From Chara braunii (taxonomy: Eukaryota > Streptophyta > Charophyceae > Charales > Characeae), in contig BFEA01000403.1 in the NCBI GenBank assembly GCA_003427395.1, forward strand, positions 106,520 through 132,423: a stretch of 25,904 bases of DNA. Direction: 5' to 3'. Below are positions 1 to 9,829 of the stretch, piece by piece (position 1 is the stretch's first letter; every line of letters starts with the position of its first letter). The position numbers were made by a program, and so were the translations under genes. The notes under the pieces are model-generated. The model saw nothing but the letters and a program-made list of their open reading frames with translations, made no database searches and was not told where the DNA came from.

Positions 1-416
1 AAAAAAAAAAAAAAAAAGAACGCAGCTGGAATATTTTAGCGACCGAATGTGGTTATCATTACAGTCACATACGTTCAGCGGGAAGTCCTGCCTCGTGTGC
101 GCCTGACCTCACACTCCCCTAAATCCCGCCAAATCCCGCCAAATAGAGATCTCCACAGCTATAGTACGGGGGTAGCACAGCCGTCAATCCGCATTTCAAT
201 GTATCTGACCGCAAATACGTCCAGAAAAAACAGTAGAGAACTCCTACAAGCCGTCACCTCCGCGCCCGACCGATAACACACTTCTCCCCCGCCGTGTCCT
301 CGATCGTTTAGGCGGGGATTCTTTCTTTTTTTCTTTCATTTTTTTTGTTTCGGCGGGGATTTAAATTGGTCGGTCTCCGCATTTTTTTTTCGGCATTGGT
401 CCCCGTCCACCGCTCA

Positions 417-895
417 CCAAATGTGAAAAGTGTGAAAAGACAAGAACCTTTGGCGAGTGTATCTTGCGACATTATAGCCTAAGATACATTCCAATCTTCT
501 TATTTATTTATTTGAAATACAAATATGGTGAGTAGCGCAGTGAGGTCCTTCCAGCGGGGGCTGCCGGTCCCACTTGATTTCCAGAGACGGGGCCGTGCAC
601 CACTCCCTTTGGTAGTGGGGTTTAAGGGCCTCGCCACACCCCTCAACCAAATGCAGAAAAGACAAAAATAACGTCCGTGTACCCATCCATGTTTAAGCAG
701 AATATTCATTCCGTCCGATTCATTAACTGACTGACCGCCTGCTACCGTAGTGAAGGCCCGGGTGTGTAGTCGCTCCAAAAAATACTGTCGACATGCACAA
801 AAGACAAACGTCATGGTGGTGTATCTTTCCATGTTCCAGCGGAATATTCACTCTCCTTATGCACATTTCGAGAGTAGAGGAGCGAGGCCCACATT
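417..895. repeat. Three degenerate copies of a short repeat
   Basis: Three related blocks follow one another at about 417-493, 646-716 and 789-895. Each has an A-rich AAAAGACAA-type motif, then a GTGTA-containing stretch. The second and third add CCATGTT followed by a GAATATTCA-type motif. The best copy is 821-895, and a further diverged copy lies at 6066-6146. Similarity was judged by eye; the family is unknown to me. Confidence 0.5.
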
Positions 896-1770
896 CTGTT
901 CTGTCAGTCAGCGGTGTCGCGGACAGCTGCCACCCCACCGGCGGCGAGGGATAACAGAGAGACACCATCGACAGAAGGCGGAATAGAATGTGCCACGCAG
1001 CAGCGCGCCAGTTTGGCGGAGGCTGAGTGTCAGAAACTGCTTGCGTTCTGATTGGGAGATTGGAAGAGAGAGTCCGATGGGCGGGAAAAGGGGAAAAGGC
1101 CGTAGTGAAGGACAAGGGGCTACCTTTTCTTTTTGCAGGTTCTGTTTTTCGGTTTGGGTGTCGGTGAAGCATGGAAACGGACGGGTGGCACAGTTGTGGA
1201 ATTCTTTGCTGACACCCAACCGTTAATGCCCCAGACAGAAAACAGAGTTGTGGCAGGTGTACATTGCCTTCACCTCCACTCAAGTGTACCTACCGCGGAG
1301 TGGTGTGCAAGCAAGGACATGGACGTCTCCCCTCACTGTGATGTGTGCACCCATGAGTCCCTAGACGACTCTGTAGTCACTTATGGCGGGAATGCTTTGT
1401 GGCAAGAGGATTCTGGGAATGGATCAATGGCCTATGGCAGTTTGCCTACGGGCCTAGCTGCACTACTCGTCATCCCTCACAATTCGTGGAGGCTGCGTGG
1501 AGAGTGAAAAAAAAGAGAATCGTGTTGAACTCGAGGCCTGGTTGCACTTAGCTTCTGATCCGACAGTGCGTAAAGTAGGCAATTTTGTAGAGAGACGCGG
1601 ATCCCACAACTTTCCGATGTACTGGGGCGCGGCGCTTTGTTAGAGGTACATTTTCAGTTTATGCAGCGGGCCTTCATCTGCCCTGGCCTACAGCCAGGGC
1701 CTATTTGACTATTTGCCAGTTCGGCCTGTGGGACCAGGCCGTGGCCTGACCCCACAGNCCGTATATTGTT

Positions 1771-1841
1771 TCAGTCCAGTCCAGTCCCGCCCGGTACCAC
1801 GGTCGGTACCAGGCCAGTCCAGTCCAGTCCAGTCAGTCCGC
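1771..1841. repeat. (CAGTC)n-like microsatellite, interrupted
   Basis: Two short runs of the pentamer AGTCC flank a GC-rich segment containing GGTACC. Ns lie close by on either side (1758, 1853), in keeping with poor assembly at simple repeats. Confidence 0.75.
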
Positions 1842-3053
1842 TGGGGGTATACCNCAGCTGCAGTCTGTTTTTTGGTCATTCTTCACTTTCGCAGATCTTG
1901 GAGTACTTGCGTGTGGAGTCTGCGTCGGAGCTGCGCTGTCCCCTCCAGCTCCATCTCTACCTCCTTCTTCGTCTCCATCCTAACGGACCGCCATCCCGGC
2001 GGGTCCGGCACAGTTTATGTGTACGTGGCGCGTAGTCCGTGATGGACGGCCCAACGGAGCTACACAAAATGAAAAGCTCGAGGACCCCTACCCCTACCGC
2101 GAAAGCTGCCGCGAAAACGAGTCAGCCTTTTTGATGTCCGCCCGTGGTCACCTGGTTCGTCTGTGGAGCAGAGGACCGTGCGACATGGGCGGGCGGCTTC
2201 CTCGGTAGTGCGACATTATGGGGCCTGCCGTCGTCCCATGCTCCCGCAAGGCATTCTGTGCCAGTTCCAGTTGGGGTGCGAAAAAAGCCGTTGTTGACGT
2301 GCCGTTGTCGGGGCAAATACCCTGACAAGGGTATTTGCTGGGGATTTTAAATGTCGAACGTTTTCTGACTCTTTCGTTGAATTGAAGGACTTGATAAGAC
2401 TGATGTTGCCATGAGTTTGTTCAGACCAACCCTATGACTAAAAAACCTAAACTTTTTAGGACCTGACGTCATTGACGTCCGATCGAAACAGCAGGTGTCG
2501 GCAGTACAACCTATCGGCCGTGGTTGCCAATAAGGCCGCAAGGGCATGCGGTCGTGAAAAGGTTAAGGCTAGACTATTCTACCTAAAAGACTGCCAGCCG
2601 CGCGATTCAGGGTCTCTTTGGGCCGAAAAGATGGACACGCCGGAGGATGGAGCACGGCGCGAAGGAGGTATTAGCTGCGAAATAGATTTCGCGTCAGTGA
2701 TCGTAATGGCAACCGATAGGGTCAGCGGTCTGCCCTACTTGAAACTGGAGGTCGCCTCGGTCGACGCTAGCGGTCAGCCAAGCGGCCAAATAAGGATGGC
2801 TGGACCTGTAGGACTTGAGGCAGGGCCTACTGGGTGTTGCACCACTTCATATAGAAATGATGTGGCTTTAGCTCTTGTAATAGGAGTTAGCCCAGTAGGT
2901 ACCGCATCAAATTGTCACCCGATTGATATCGGGATCGAAACCGACTGTACTCCATTGGGCTAGCTCCTTTTTGGAGCTGCCCAGGTTGAAGGGCGCCGCC
3001 GATTTCGGTCGTGTGATCTTCAAGATCGCACGACTGAAATCAGTTGTACGCGC

Positions 3054-3108
3054 AGATTAGCATGGCCCCTGCGCAAGGATGACACGCATAAATCGAGAAA
3101 AGGTTCAA
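3054..3108 (+). pseudogene. 3' half of a plant-type U6 snRNA (5'-truncated)
   Basis: Positions 3054-3100 match the 3' half of plant U6 snRNA without a mismatch that I can see, from the end of the ACAGAGA-adjacent region (AGATTAGCATGG) through the internal stem-loop to GACACGCATAAATCGAGAAA. The match decays by 3108. The ATAAATCGAG segment distinguishes plant-type from vertebrate U6. The 5' half, including the cap-proximal stem and ACAGAGA box, is missing, so this is not a working U6 gene. It runs straight into GGTTCAATCCC, which fits the Pol III B-box consensus, and an A-rich tail follows about 80 nt later. A retroposed U6 chimera or a U6-derived SINE head are both possible. Confidence 0.8.
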
Positions 3109-3189
3109 TCCCCGTGGGGATTTGAATTCGGGACTGTATTTCAACAGTCGTGCTGAAACCACGACGTGACCGTTGGCATAAGCCAACGA

Positions 3190-3236
3190 CATTAAAAAAA
3201 AAAATAAAAAAAAAAATAAATAAAAAAAAAAAAAAT
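3190..3236 (+). repeat. A-rich tail
   Basis: This is a run of A interrupted by single Ts, about 45 bases long. It follows the U6 piece and three tight hairpins, which suggests the 3' tail of a retroposed RNA. It may equally be a plain A-rich simple repeat. No target-site duplication was identified. Confidence 0.6.
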
Positions 3237-4182
3237 TTGCTTGTTATCATTTCAGATTGGATATGTTTCTATCGACTATGGTCGATTTTTTTTAATGTAA
3301 TTATATGTGGATATTGTAACTTTCTTTTGACTATATGTCTAAAGGGACTAGGATCAAGGTTGGGTTTCACGCTTGGTTGAGACCGTCCTAGTTGACCGGC
3401 GTCCGCTTCGTACTAGGAGATCAGCGCCCTAGGAACGAACGACGTTCGGGTTCGCTTGGCGTTAGCCAAGCGTTGTCAGCGCGAATACCCTGACAAGGGT
3501 ATCCGCCCTTGTTTTTGCAAGTGACCGGAAGTACGAGTAGAGATCTAAAGTGTACTGCGCGAGACGCGCCTAGGTCTGTTTTGTTACATAGGTAAGTTGC
3601 TTGATTAGAGTAGGGCGGGAGTGGGCGCGCGGGATTAAGGCGCGTGCGTAATTTTTCTGCTTTTGATTATGTAACCGGCATAGTTGGCCGACCTGGCTTT
3701 GATTATTAGAAGTAAGAGGTGTCCTTGGTAGGGATAAGTGACCGTAGTAGTTTAACGTACAACGTAGGGAGCGAGGCGCCTGCGACGCAAAGAGGGCAAC
3801 CCGGCGTAGGAGCCTAGCGGTAGCGTGCCTAATGGGAGGTAGGAAAGAGGGTTGGGGCTGCGTCCCAGGCCTAGGGGCTGCGCCGCACCGGTTCATATGG
3901 AATGCCGCGCAGGCCAATACCAGGTTTGGGCTTAGCCCTATAGGTTACGGTGTCGAACTGTTACAGCGGATATACGGGGAGCGAGGCTAGCGGGCCGCAG
4001 AGCGGAGCAGCGTGAAGAAAACCGAGGGGTTGAGGGTCCCACGAGATTATCCCCCTTGTTTTTTTTTGCTGGGGAGTCCGACAGCAGGCCCGCGAGGCAG
4101 GACCGAGGCTAGGTTCCGATGGTCCTCCTCCCCCTCAGCCGTTTTCCTAGGCTTTCTAAGTTCTTATTTTTTTATTTTTTTA

Positions 4183-4184
<2 letters not shown>

Positions 4185-4219
<35 letters not shown>
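4185..4219. repeat. (TTA)n microsatellite in copy A
   Basis: About a dozen uninterrupted TTA units follow a T-rich stretch. The partner copy has a shorter run at 24377-24403, so repeat length differs between the two copies. Confidence 0.9.
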
Positions 4220-4346
4220 TTCTTGTTTTGTCCCCATATAGGATGCAGCCCGGTGCCGGTACCAGGGCCGCCCGGGAAGCCCAGCAGCCTAGTTCTGTGG
4301 ATACAACCACAAACTGCTGGGATACTAGTATCGGGTTGCAGTCTGC

Positions 4347-4393
4347 GGGACATCCGATGCAATTGGTACGACACAGAGAAAATTAGCAGGGCC
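4347..4393 (+). pseudogene. U6 snRNA-like segment (5' half), copy A
   Basis: From GGGACATCCGAT through ACAGAGAA to ATTAGCA and GGCC, the 47 bases align without gaps to plant U6 snRNA (roughly nt 10-56) with about six differences. The ACAGAGA box is intact. The internal stem-loop region that should follow is largely unrecognisable, so it is not a working U6. It sits inside the large direct repeat and is followed by a segment that is well conserved between copies. Confidence 0.65.
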
Positions 4394-5722
4394 TTTCCCA
4401 TGACCGATAGTGGAGCCCCGAGACTTCCGATCGGGTGATTGGCAGGGCCACACTCATACAGTTTGGCTTGGAATGCTGCTGGTGGGACTGCGCCTAGCAT
4501 TAGGTCCTACGAAGGAGAGGAAGCCAACTACACCTACCCGCACTTGGGGGCGAAGAGCACTTGCCGAGCCCGAGGCTCCGGTGCCCAAGACGAGCACACC
4601 AAGGGGATCATGGTAGAATGCTATTTAGAGTCGGCCGCTGGTTCAGGTAGGCTTTCAAAGTTGTATGATGCTTAGCTACCGCGCAACGGTGGCTTGACAG
4701 GGAGGAGGAAGTAGAAANGGAAAAGCGGGGAGTGACGAGGAGAAAGAGAGGGAGAGTGGACGAGGTGCGACTGTGCACGGTAAAGGGAGGGTTGTCTCTA
4801 GGCGCAGACGGGAAGCAGCGCGGCAGCGCAGTGAAGACTAGGCAGGGAGCGATGGGCTTCAGCTGTAGGAATTTAGTAAAGAAGGTGATGAACGAACCCG
4901 ACTGGGATTCTGCACCACGTGCAACCAAGATAGAAATTGTGGAAGACTGGCTGAGCGCGGACATGGAGGGGGTGGCTGCCTGATTCTTCGCAAATCTAAG
5001 CGGGGAGAGGACCGGATATGGGGTTTAGGGATGAGGCGAAACAGGATCTAACATCGAAATTAGTGGAAAATCAGTAATGAGTGAGGGTAGCAGGAAAAAG
5101 GTTGTGCGGAGTTGGATGAATGAGTGGATATGGTGGAGTAAGAAGTGAATGATTCGCTCGATTCTCAACAGAATCGGACGGACCAAGACCCATTCCTGAG
5201 GTTTTGGACCTCTGCGAGCTCGAATCTGCCTTCAGATTGATGGATGATTGAGTAGAATGAAAGCTAGAAGGGGAATGGAGTGCGCGGAAGCATCGTATTC
5301 GTTAACATGCCGGAGCGAAAAATGGCATATCTCGCCCGTCCCCACACAGAATAGACCAAGATAAGATTTGAAGTGTGGGTTTTGATGCACTCCGGATGTG
5401 ATGGCTGCATCGGAATTTGGGTCTGAGGAGTGGCTTGGCCGGTACAAGTGGTAGGGGCTGCGCGGCCACTTACGGGAAGGTTCGGGGGGGAAAGGAAATG
5501 TATCTGCCCGCGTCTTAGCGAAAGATTCACTCTCATTTTGCACGTTCGATGAGCACATCGGTCGGACCTACGATTGCTGCCCACCTGGTTGTCGTAGCCG
5601 ACCTTCGTCAGGATCTCTCTGGGTTTGCAGCACGTGCTGGTTGTCTTCGTAACCAAGGTAGCCATTGGCCACGGTACTTGGTCGCCTCCAAGGGGAAGGT
5701 TCCTCGTCACCGACTGATTGCA

Positions 5723-6339
5723 GGGCAGCGGGCGGTTGCTGGTGCCATGGTTCCGGACTTTGGAGGGGGGGTGCTGCTTAGATAAACATGTCTCTGCCAC
5801 ATATTACGTACACACGTGAGACACTATCTCAGATCCACATAGATTAAGACCCCCCCCCCACCCACACACACACACACACGCACACTCGCATCATGACACA
5901 TGTATTTGTACTGGTACTCACTCAGCAGATACTCCATGGTGGGGAGTTGAGTCTGCTATGAAATCGAGTCCACACACCCTACTACGAGCAGACAGAGAAT
6001 GCACACAAAACATCGACGGTGCACATCCGCTTCGGGTGCACTGTGGGTATAGAGAGCAGGGCGCTGTTGTACCTTCCTATGTTCTAGTGGAATATTATTT
6101 CTCTTTTTACACAGTTTGTAAGTAGAGGAGTGTAGCCCACGGTCGGAGTTGCTCCTGCTTGCTGTTGTGCTCGATAGCTGAAATCCTGGCCGAATGCACC
6201 GGGCACAGCAGGGTAAGGGGCGGATGAAATGGTAAACGGTAAATCAAAGGAGAGACATGAAGAGAGTGTGAGTGTTACGAAGAGGTAGGGAGTGCGGAGG
6301 AGACAGCAAGGNGAGGCACCTCCACGAGCTGGTGAAAGA
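5723..6339. repeat. Non-coding stretch with (CA)n and a dispersed repeat
   Basis: No gene is seen. A C-run followed by CA dinucleotides occupies about 5848-5886. A diverged copy of the short repeat found at 821-895 lies at 6066-6146, sharing the ATGTT(C)TAG/CAG-GGAATATT core and the AGTAGAGGAG(T/C)G..GCCCAC end. An N lies at 6312. Confidence 0.6.
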
Positions 6340-8240
6340 CTGTCGCTGAGAGCTGTTGCCCGCTGGCGGCCTTTGCAGATCGCTGTTGGGGCCGGCTGCC
6401 ACGAAGTGCTGCAGCATCTGTGATTGGGCCAGCTGGCTGAGCTGGGCGCCGACTACTGTTGCTGCTGCCTACAGTGGACTGTGCCCAGGCTGTTGCCGTG
6501 ACTGCTGCATANTGCTGCGGTCCACCGCTGTGTAATACTACTAAGTCTGTAGGCTATACACGATCTGTTGCCANTGCTGGCTACATTCGTCATCAATCAC
6601 TACTGCGCACTAATGCAGTGTCCGTTTGGCAGGGCATGAGCAGTTGCTGCTACGATTGACCGTGCACAACTGCTATTACTGTTTGGCCGTACACGGACTA
6701 CTCCATACCCAGACTACCCCTGTGCACTGCTGCTGCACGAGGGGGCTATGCGCGGGCTACTGCCGCAACTGGCTACAACTACTAATGTTTGCTGCGTCCT
6801 GGCACGGGTCGTAGCTACTGGCAACAGCGNCTATTGATGGGGTCACGGCTGCAGGTGGCTCCCTTGCTACTGGCCGACGCTGTGCACTGTTGCATGTTGC
6901 TGGTGCCTGTAGGAGATTGCGGCCATTGCTACTGACAGCCACTAAGTACTACGGCTCCCGGAGACCATGGCTGTTGATTGATAATGTGTAAACTACCATA
7001 GCATGCTGCTACTGATCGGGCGGTGTTGGTTGGTGCTTCGTATTTCTGCTGCACTATCCGGGGCGGCTCTGCTGTTGTGGGAGGCCGCAGGTTGCGTTAA
7101 TGGTGCTCCCTACTACAACCACTGGGGTACTGGCTGTAGGTTGTTGTGACTGGTGAGCAGCACTGTGCGGTTGAGCACGTGGGTCGTGCTGCAGAGGCGG
7201 TTGTCGCACTAAGTACCCGGTGCTCAGCCCCAGAGTTACCAGCCAATGGGTGTACCGGCTATGGCTATCTTTGACTATGGCCGCTATGTACTGATGATGC
7301 ATACTAAGGAAGGTCAACTGCTGCAGCTAGGGGCTGTGAGCGGGCGCTATTACTGGCTGGTACCGCTATTGNTGTAGATCACCACTAAGAGTACTGTTGC
7401 GTTTGTGGACTGTGCACAGACTACGGCTACTACTGTCTACTACGCCCAGGCAAGAACTGCTGCTACTNGCACCAACTGTTATTGCGGTAGCCGCTGCTGC
7501 GGATTGCTGACCGNCTGCTGGCCAGCGATGTACACTATGGCACGCTGCTGGTGATTGTTGGAGCATTGAGGTCATTACTGCTGGCCGCCATTGAATACGG
7601 CTGGTGCTGCTGCGACTGAGGAGGACCTTCTACTATTGGGGGTGCGCAGGTGCTGCCGCTGTTGCTTGTGCACTACTGATACGTCTGCGTGCGCGCTGCT
7701 GTCGCGTCCGTAGGCAGATTGCATACTNCTACTGGTGATTGNCATTGCTGGTGTTCGTTGCAGCTGTTACTTTTGACCGCCGCTGTGTACTGNTGCGGTG
7801 TGCGGACGATGGCTGCTGTTTGCTACTGTAGTTGCTGTTGACAAGCTGTTACTNTTACAGTTGGCCGCCGCTGAGTACTACGACGGCTCCTATGGGCTAT
7901 GGTGGGTTGCTGTGCGGCTGGGGTTGGACTGCAAGAGGTTATCTGGTGTTGCAGCGTGGTAGAGTGGTGGCAAGAGGAGGTAATGCTGCGAACTAGGAGG
8001 TCGTCGGGAAGGGTTACTTCAGCAATTGAGTTTGTTGGCCAAGCACAGATTACAACTGCATACTGTGCGCTGCTGCTGCTGCACGCCAGGACTGATACAG
8101 AATGTTGGCTCGGAGGGGTAGTTGAGCTTAGGGTGGGGACCTGGCTCTACGGGGTGGGGGCCGCCGGGAGGGGCTGTTTCGGTAGGTTGGGTTTGCTGAT
8201 CAAGCTGTCAGTAGGCCGCCATTGCGGGGCCCTCAGGCGA
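6340..8240. repeat. Degenerate CTG/CTA-rich satellite
   Basis: About 1.9 kb is dominated by CTG, CTA, TTG and GCT triplets in no single frame. A recurring module of the form TGGCCGCC-x-CTG-x-GTACTACGGCT recurs at irregular spacing of roughly 60-90 bp (for example near 6871, 6936, 7519, 7580, 7775 and 7862), which suggests a decayed minisatellite built on a triplet-like base. Many Ns (for example 6511, 6574, 6830, 7372, 7468, 7514, 7728, 7742, 7793, 7854) point to assembly trouble in repetitive DNA. Open frames here are repeat translations, not genes. Confidence 0.65.
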
Positions 8241-8709
8241 ACTAAGATAACAAGGCCCCCTCACGCGAGTCTAAGTGCACCCCCCTGAGAGTCTCTAAAC
8301 CTTCTCTATCTGCCCTTCTTACTCCAAGTCTAGTCTATTAGTTACGAGGGGAAGGCGGCAGGTGGGATTGCAACCCGTAGGTCCGCATCAAGACTCTGTG
8401 GGGAGCCCGCCCACCGATTGCGGGAGCTCTGCCGGAACCTAGGCGAGGTTCTGGAGGCAGGGAACCATCAGGTAACTCCTTTCTGTCTGTATACTCCCAG
8501 TACACCCATGTTGGCATGTCCCCCCCAATGGCTGATTGATGTATGCCTGCCTGTCCCTATAAATCTTGCTTTCTATTCAGGACATAACCAGACAAAGTAA
8601 AAGAACGCATGTATAAAGTTAAGTTTCAACTTCTTTGACTGATTGAAGGCAGATTGTGGGATTGCATCTGGGGGAAGGGTGGGAGAAAGACAGTATTGCA
8701 TGGAGTTTG
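8241..8709. other. Non-coding, nothing recognised
   Basis: Unique-looking sequence with C-rich patches. No coding signature, RNA gene or clear repeat was recognised. Confidence 0.4.
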
Positions 8710-9545
8710 ACTGGGTCAACCAAAGGCTAGGCCAGTTCCATAAGTTTGGGAGGGCCCAGTGCTGTGTTTTATTTTGTATTGCCTGGAGAACCAGACCAAT
8801 CCATAAGTTTGGGTGGTCTGGTTGCTCTGACTTGTGAGGGCTGAATGTGATTGCTTCTTCAGGCGCCAGTCAAATCCATAAGTTTGGGTAGTCTGGCGGC
8901 CTTGTTTATTTGGGGTTTTTGACAGTTTCTTTGGTTTCTGAACGAGGAGGTGAACATGTCCCATAAGTTTGGGTGGTTCTACTTCTTCCTGCTTTGGTCT
9001 AAGAGAAATAAACCAGGCTGAGGACCAAGACATGTTCCATAAGTTTGGGTGGTCTTGGTCCAACGCCTCGCACATGCTGGAACCATAAGGCTATAACTTT
9101 GATATACTCTACTATTATACTATCTATGAACAGGCTAGTCAGGCAGGGTTCCATAAGTTTGGGTAACCTGACTATAGCTTATCACCAACTGAAGAGAGTA
9201 CTTAACTAAGAATAAACTTGTGGTACGAAGGGGCAGGCTGGGTCTTGAGCTGAAGATGATCGGCTCAGCTATATGCTACCTCAAAAGACTAAGTACANTA
9301 ACTAAGAATAAACTTGTGGTACGAAGGGGCAGGCTGGGTCTTGAGCTGAAGATGATCGGCTCAGCTATATGCTACCTCAAAAGACTAAGTACATGCAATT
9401 ATATAAACCTTGGATACTTAAACAGTTCAGGGCGGCTAGGGTAGCCTAGTCATATACCCAAAGAAGAGAAAAGTTGTTGTGCCCTGTGTTTGTGTATACA
9501 TCTTGGCTGGGCTAGACATGTTCCATAAGTTTGGGTGGTCTAGCC
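8710..9545 (+). repeat. Array of stem-loops with invariant loop and covarying stems
   Basis: Seven copies of a loop core CCATAAGTTTGGG occur at about 8738, 8801, 8876, 8961, 9037, 9151 and 9522. Two copies share the identical 20-nt loop ATGTTCCATAAGTTTGGGTG. The flanks differ between copies, yet within each copy they are complementary: 8789-8798 with 8814-8823 (10 bp), 8861-8869 with 8893-8902 (one bulge), about 8944-8955 with 8975-8987 (G-U pairs, one bulge), 9022-9031 with 9052-9061 (10 bp perfect), 9136-9143 with 9167-9174 (8 bp), 9510-9517 with 9538-9545 (8 bp). The first copy has a weaker outer stem (8710-8715 with 8755-8760). The pattern indicates a conserved structure rather than a conserved sequence. 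Function unknown. Confidence 0.85.
9203..9393. repeat. Perfect 95-bp tandem duplication joined by one N
   Basis: 9203-9297 and 9299-9393 appear identical and are separated by a single N at 9298. An N exactly at the junction suggests that the assembler may have joined overlapping ends without merging them, so the duplication may be an artefact. A true recent tandem duplication remains possible. Confidence 0.9.
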
Positions 9546-9829
9546 TTATGCCCTATGTAAGCTGGGTATAAGGGANAAATCATTGAAGGACTACGAACTA
9601 TTGTTTGCTAAAGTAACTTGGGGATGGTGAGAGAGTGCATGTCTGTGGTTTGGCTTGCATGTGACTGAGTGATGCCACTTCTTAGTCTGAGTTTGGATTT
9701 GATAGGTAGTTGTTGTAGTTGCTCGCCACGTGCTAAAGCCATAGGAGTTAGAGTCGTTTCCTGCATTTTCTGGGCTCGTTTTTTTTACTTACATCAATTT
9801 TTGCATTTTATGTGATCTTTTGAGTCGGA

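Larger units (their letters stand above)
1..2305. other. Non-genic region with no supported gene
   Basis: I find no credible gene here. Open frames are short, overlap on both strands and show no recognisable domain. The stretch starts with a run of A at 1-17, has T-rich tracts around 325-395, and holds the degenerate repeats and microsatellite listed separately. Single Ns occur at 1758 and 1853. Exons of a spliced host gene cannot be excluded by eye, but nothing supports one. Confidence 0.5.
2306..3473. repeat. Hairpin-dense ~1.2 kb repeat-like tract containing a U6 piece
   Basis: The tract opens with TGTCGG and a perfect 10-bp hairpin (arms 2313-2322 and 2329-2338), the same start as the large direct repeat at 3474 and 23647. 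It then carries a chain of short perfect or near-perfect stem-loops: 2465-2479, 3001-3041 (two 20-nt arms with two mismatches), 3107-3122, 3132-3149, 3147-3165, 3171-3188, 3271-3286, 3347-3392 and 3453-3472. One long stem pairs CCTACTGGG with CCCAGTAGG around 2828-2900. A 163-residue open frame (2472-2963) has no recognisable domain and is probably fortuitous. The tract could be a non-autonomous retroelement or a fragment of a related LTR; its 3' boundary is inferred from where the next repeat begins. Confidence 0.45.
3474..5722 (+). repeat. Large direct repeat, copy A (~2.25 kb, partner 23647-25904)
   Basis: The segment aligns collinearly with 23647-25904 from TGTC(A/G)GCGCGAATACCC to the window end. 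Scattered substitutions and small indels separate the two, and about 250 bp at the distal end (5467-5722) look identical. It includes a start hairpin (3481-3506), a TTA microsatellite, a U6-like segment and a purine-rich tract near 4700-4760. Open frames exist on both strands but differ between copies mainly by amino-acid-changing substitutions, so I do not call a gene. Confidence 0.9.

Noticed and set aside
723-1283. 186-residue minus-strand ORF
   Set aside because: It overlaps the short repeats at 789-895, has no domain, and has low-complexity Pro/Ser/Arg content typical of chance frames in GC-rich DNA.
1133-1507. 124-residue ORF
   Set aside because: No domain, overlapping frames on both strands, and no supporting context. 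An exon cannot be excluded but is not supported.
2472-2963. 163-residue ORF in the hairpin tract
   Set aside because: It shows no recognisable motif, and the sequence is explained by stacked inverted repeats. Probably a chance open frame.
3054-3108. Functional U6 snRNA gene
   Set aside because: The 5' half with the ACAGAGA box is missing, and no U6-type upstream element or T-run terminator is present.
4732-4983. 83-residue ORF open in both copies of the direct repeat (also 24916-25167)
   Set aside because: By eye about eight or nine of the substitutions between copies change the amino acid and about two do not, so there is no sign of purifying selection. No domain is recognisable.
7899-8288. 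129-residue ORF at the end of the CTG-rich satellite
   Set aside because: It starts inside the triplet-like repeat and has no domain. It is a repeat translation.
9220-9444. ORF with an internal protein repeat
   Set aside because: The protein repeat only reflects the 95-bp DNA duplication around the N at 9298.
8710-9545. CRISPR array
   Set aside because: The repeats are in a eukaryotic context, the core is too short, spacing is irregular (about 60-115 bp, then a larger gap), and the flanks are self-complementary rather than spacer-like.
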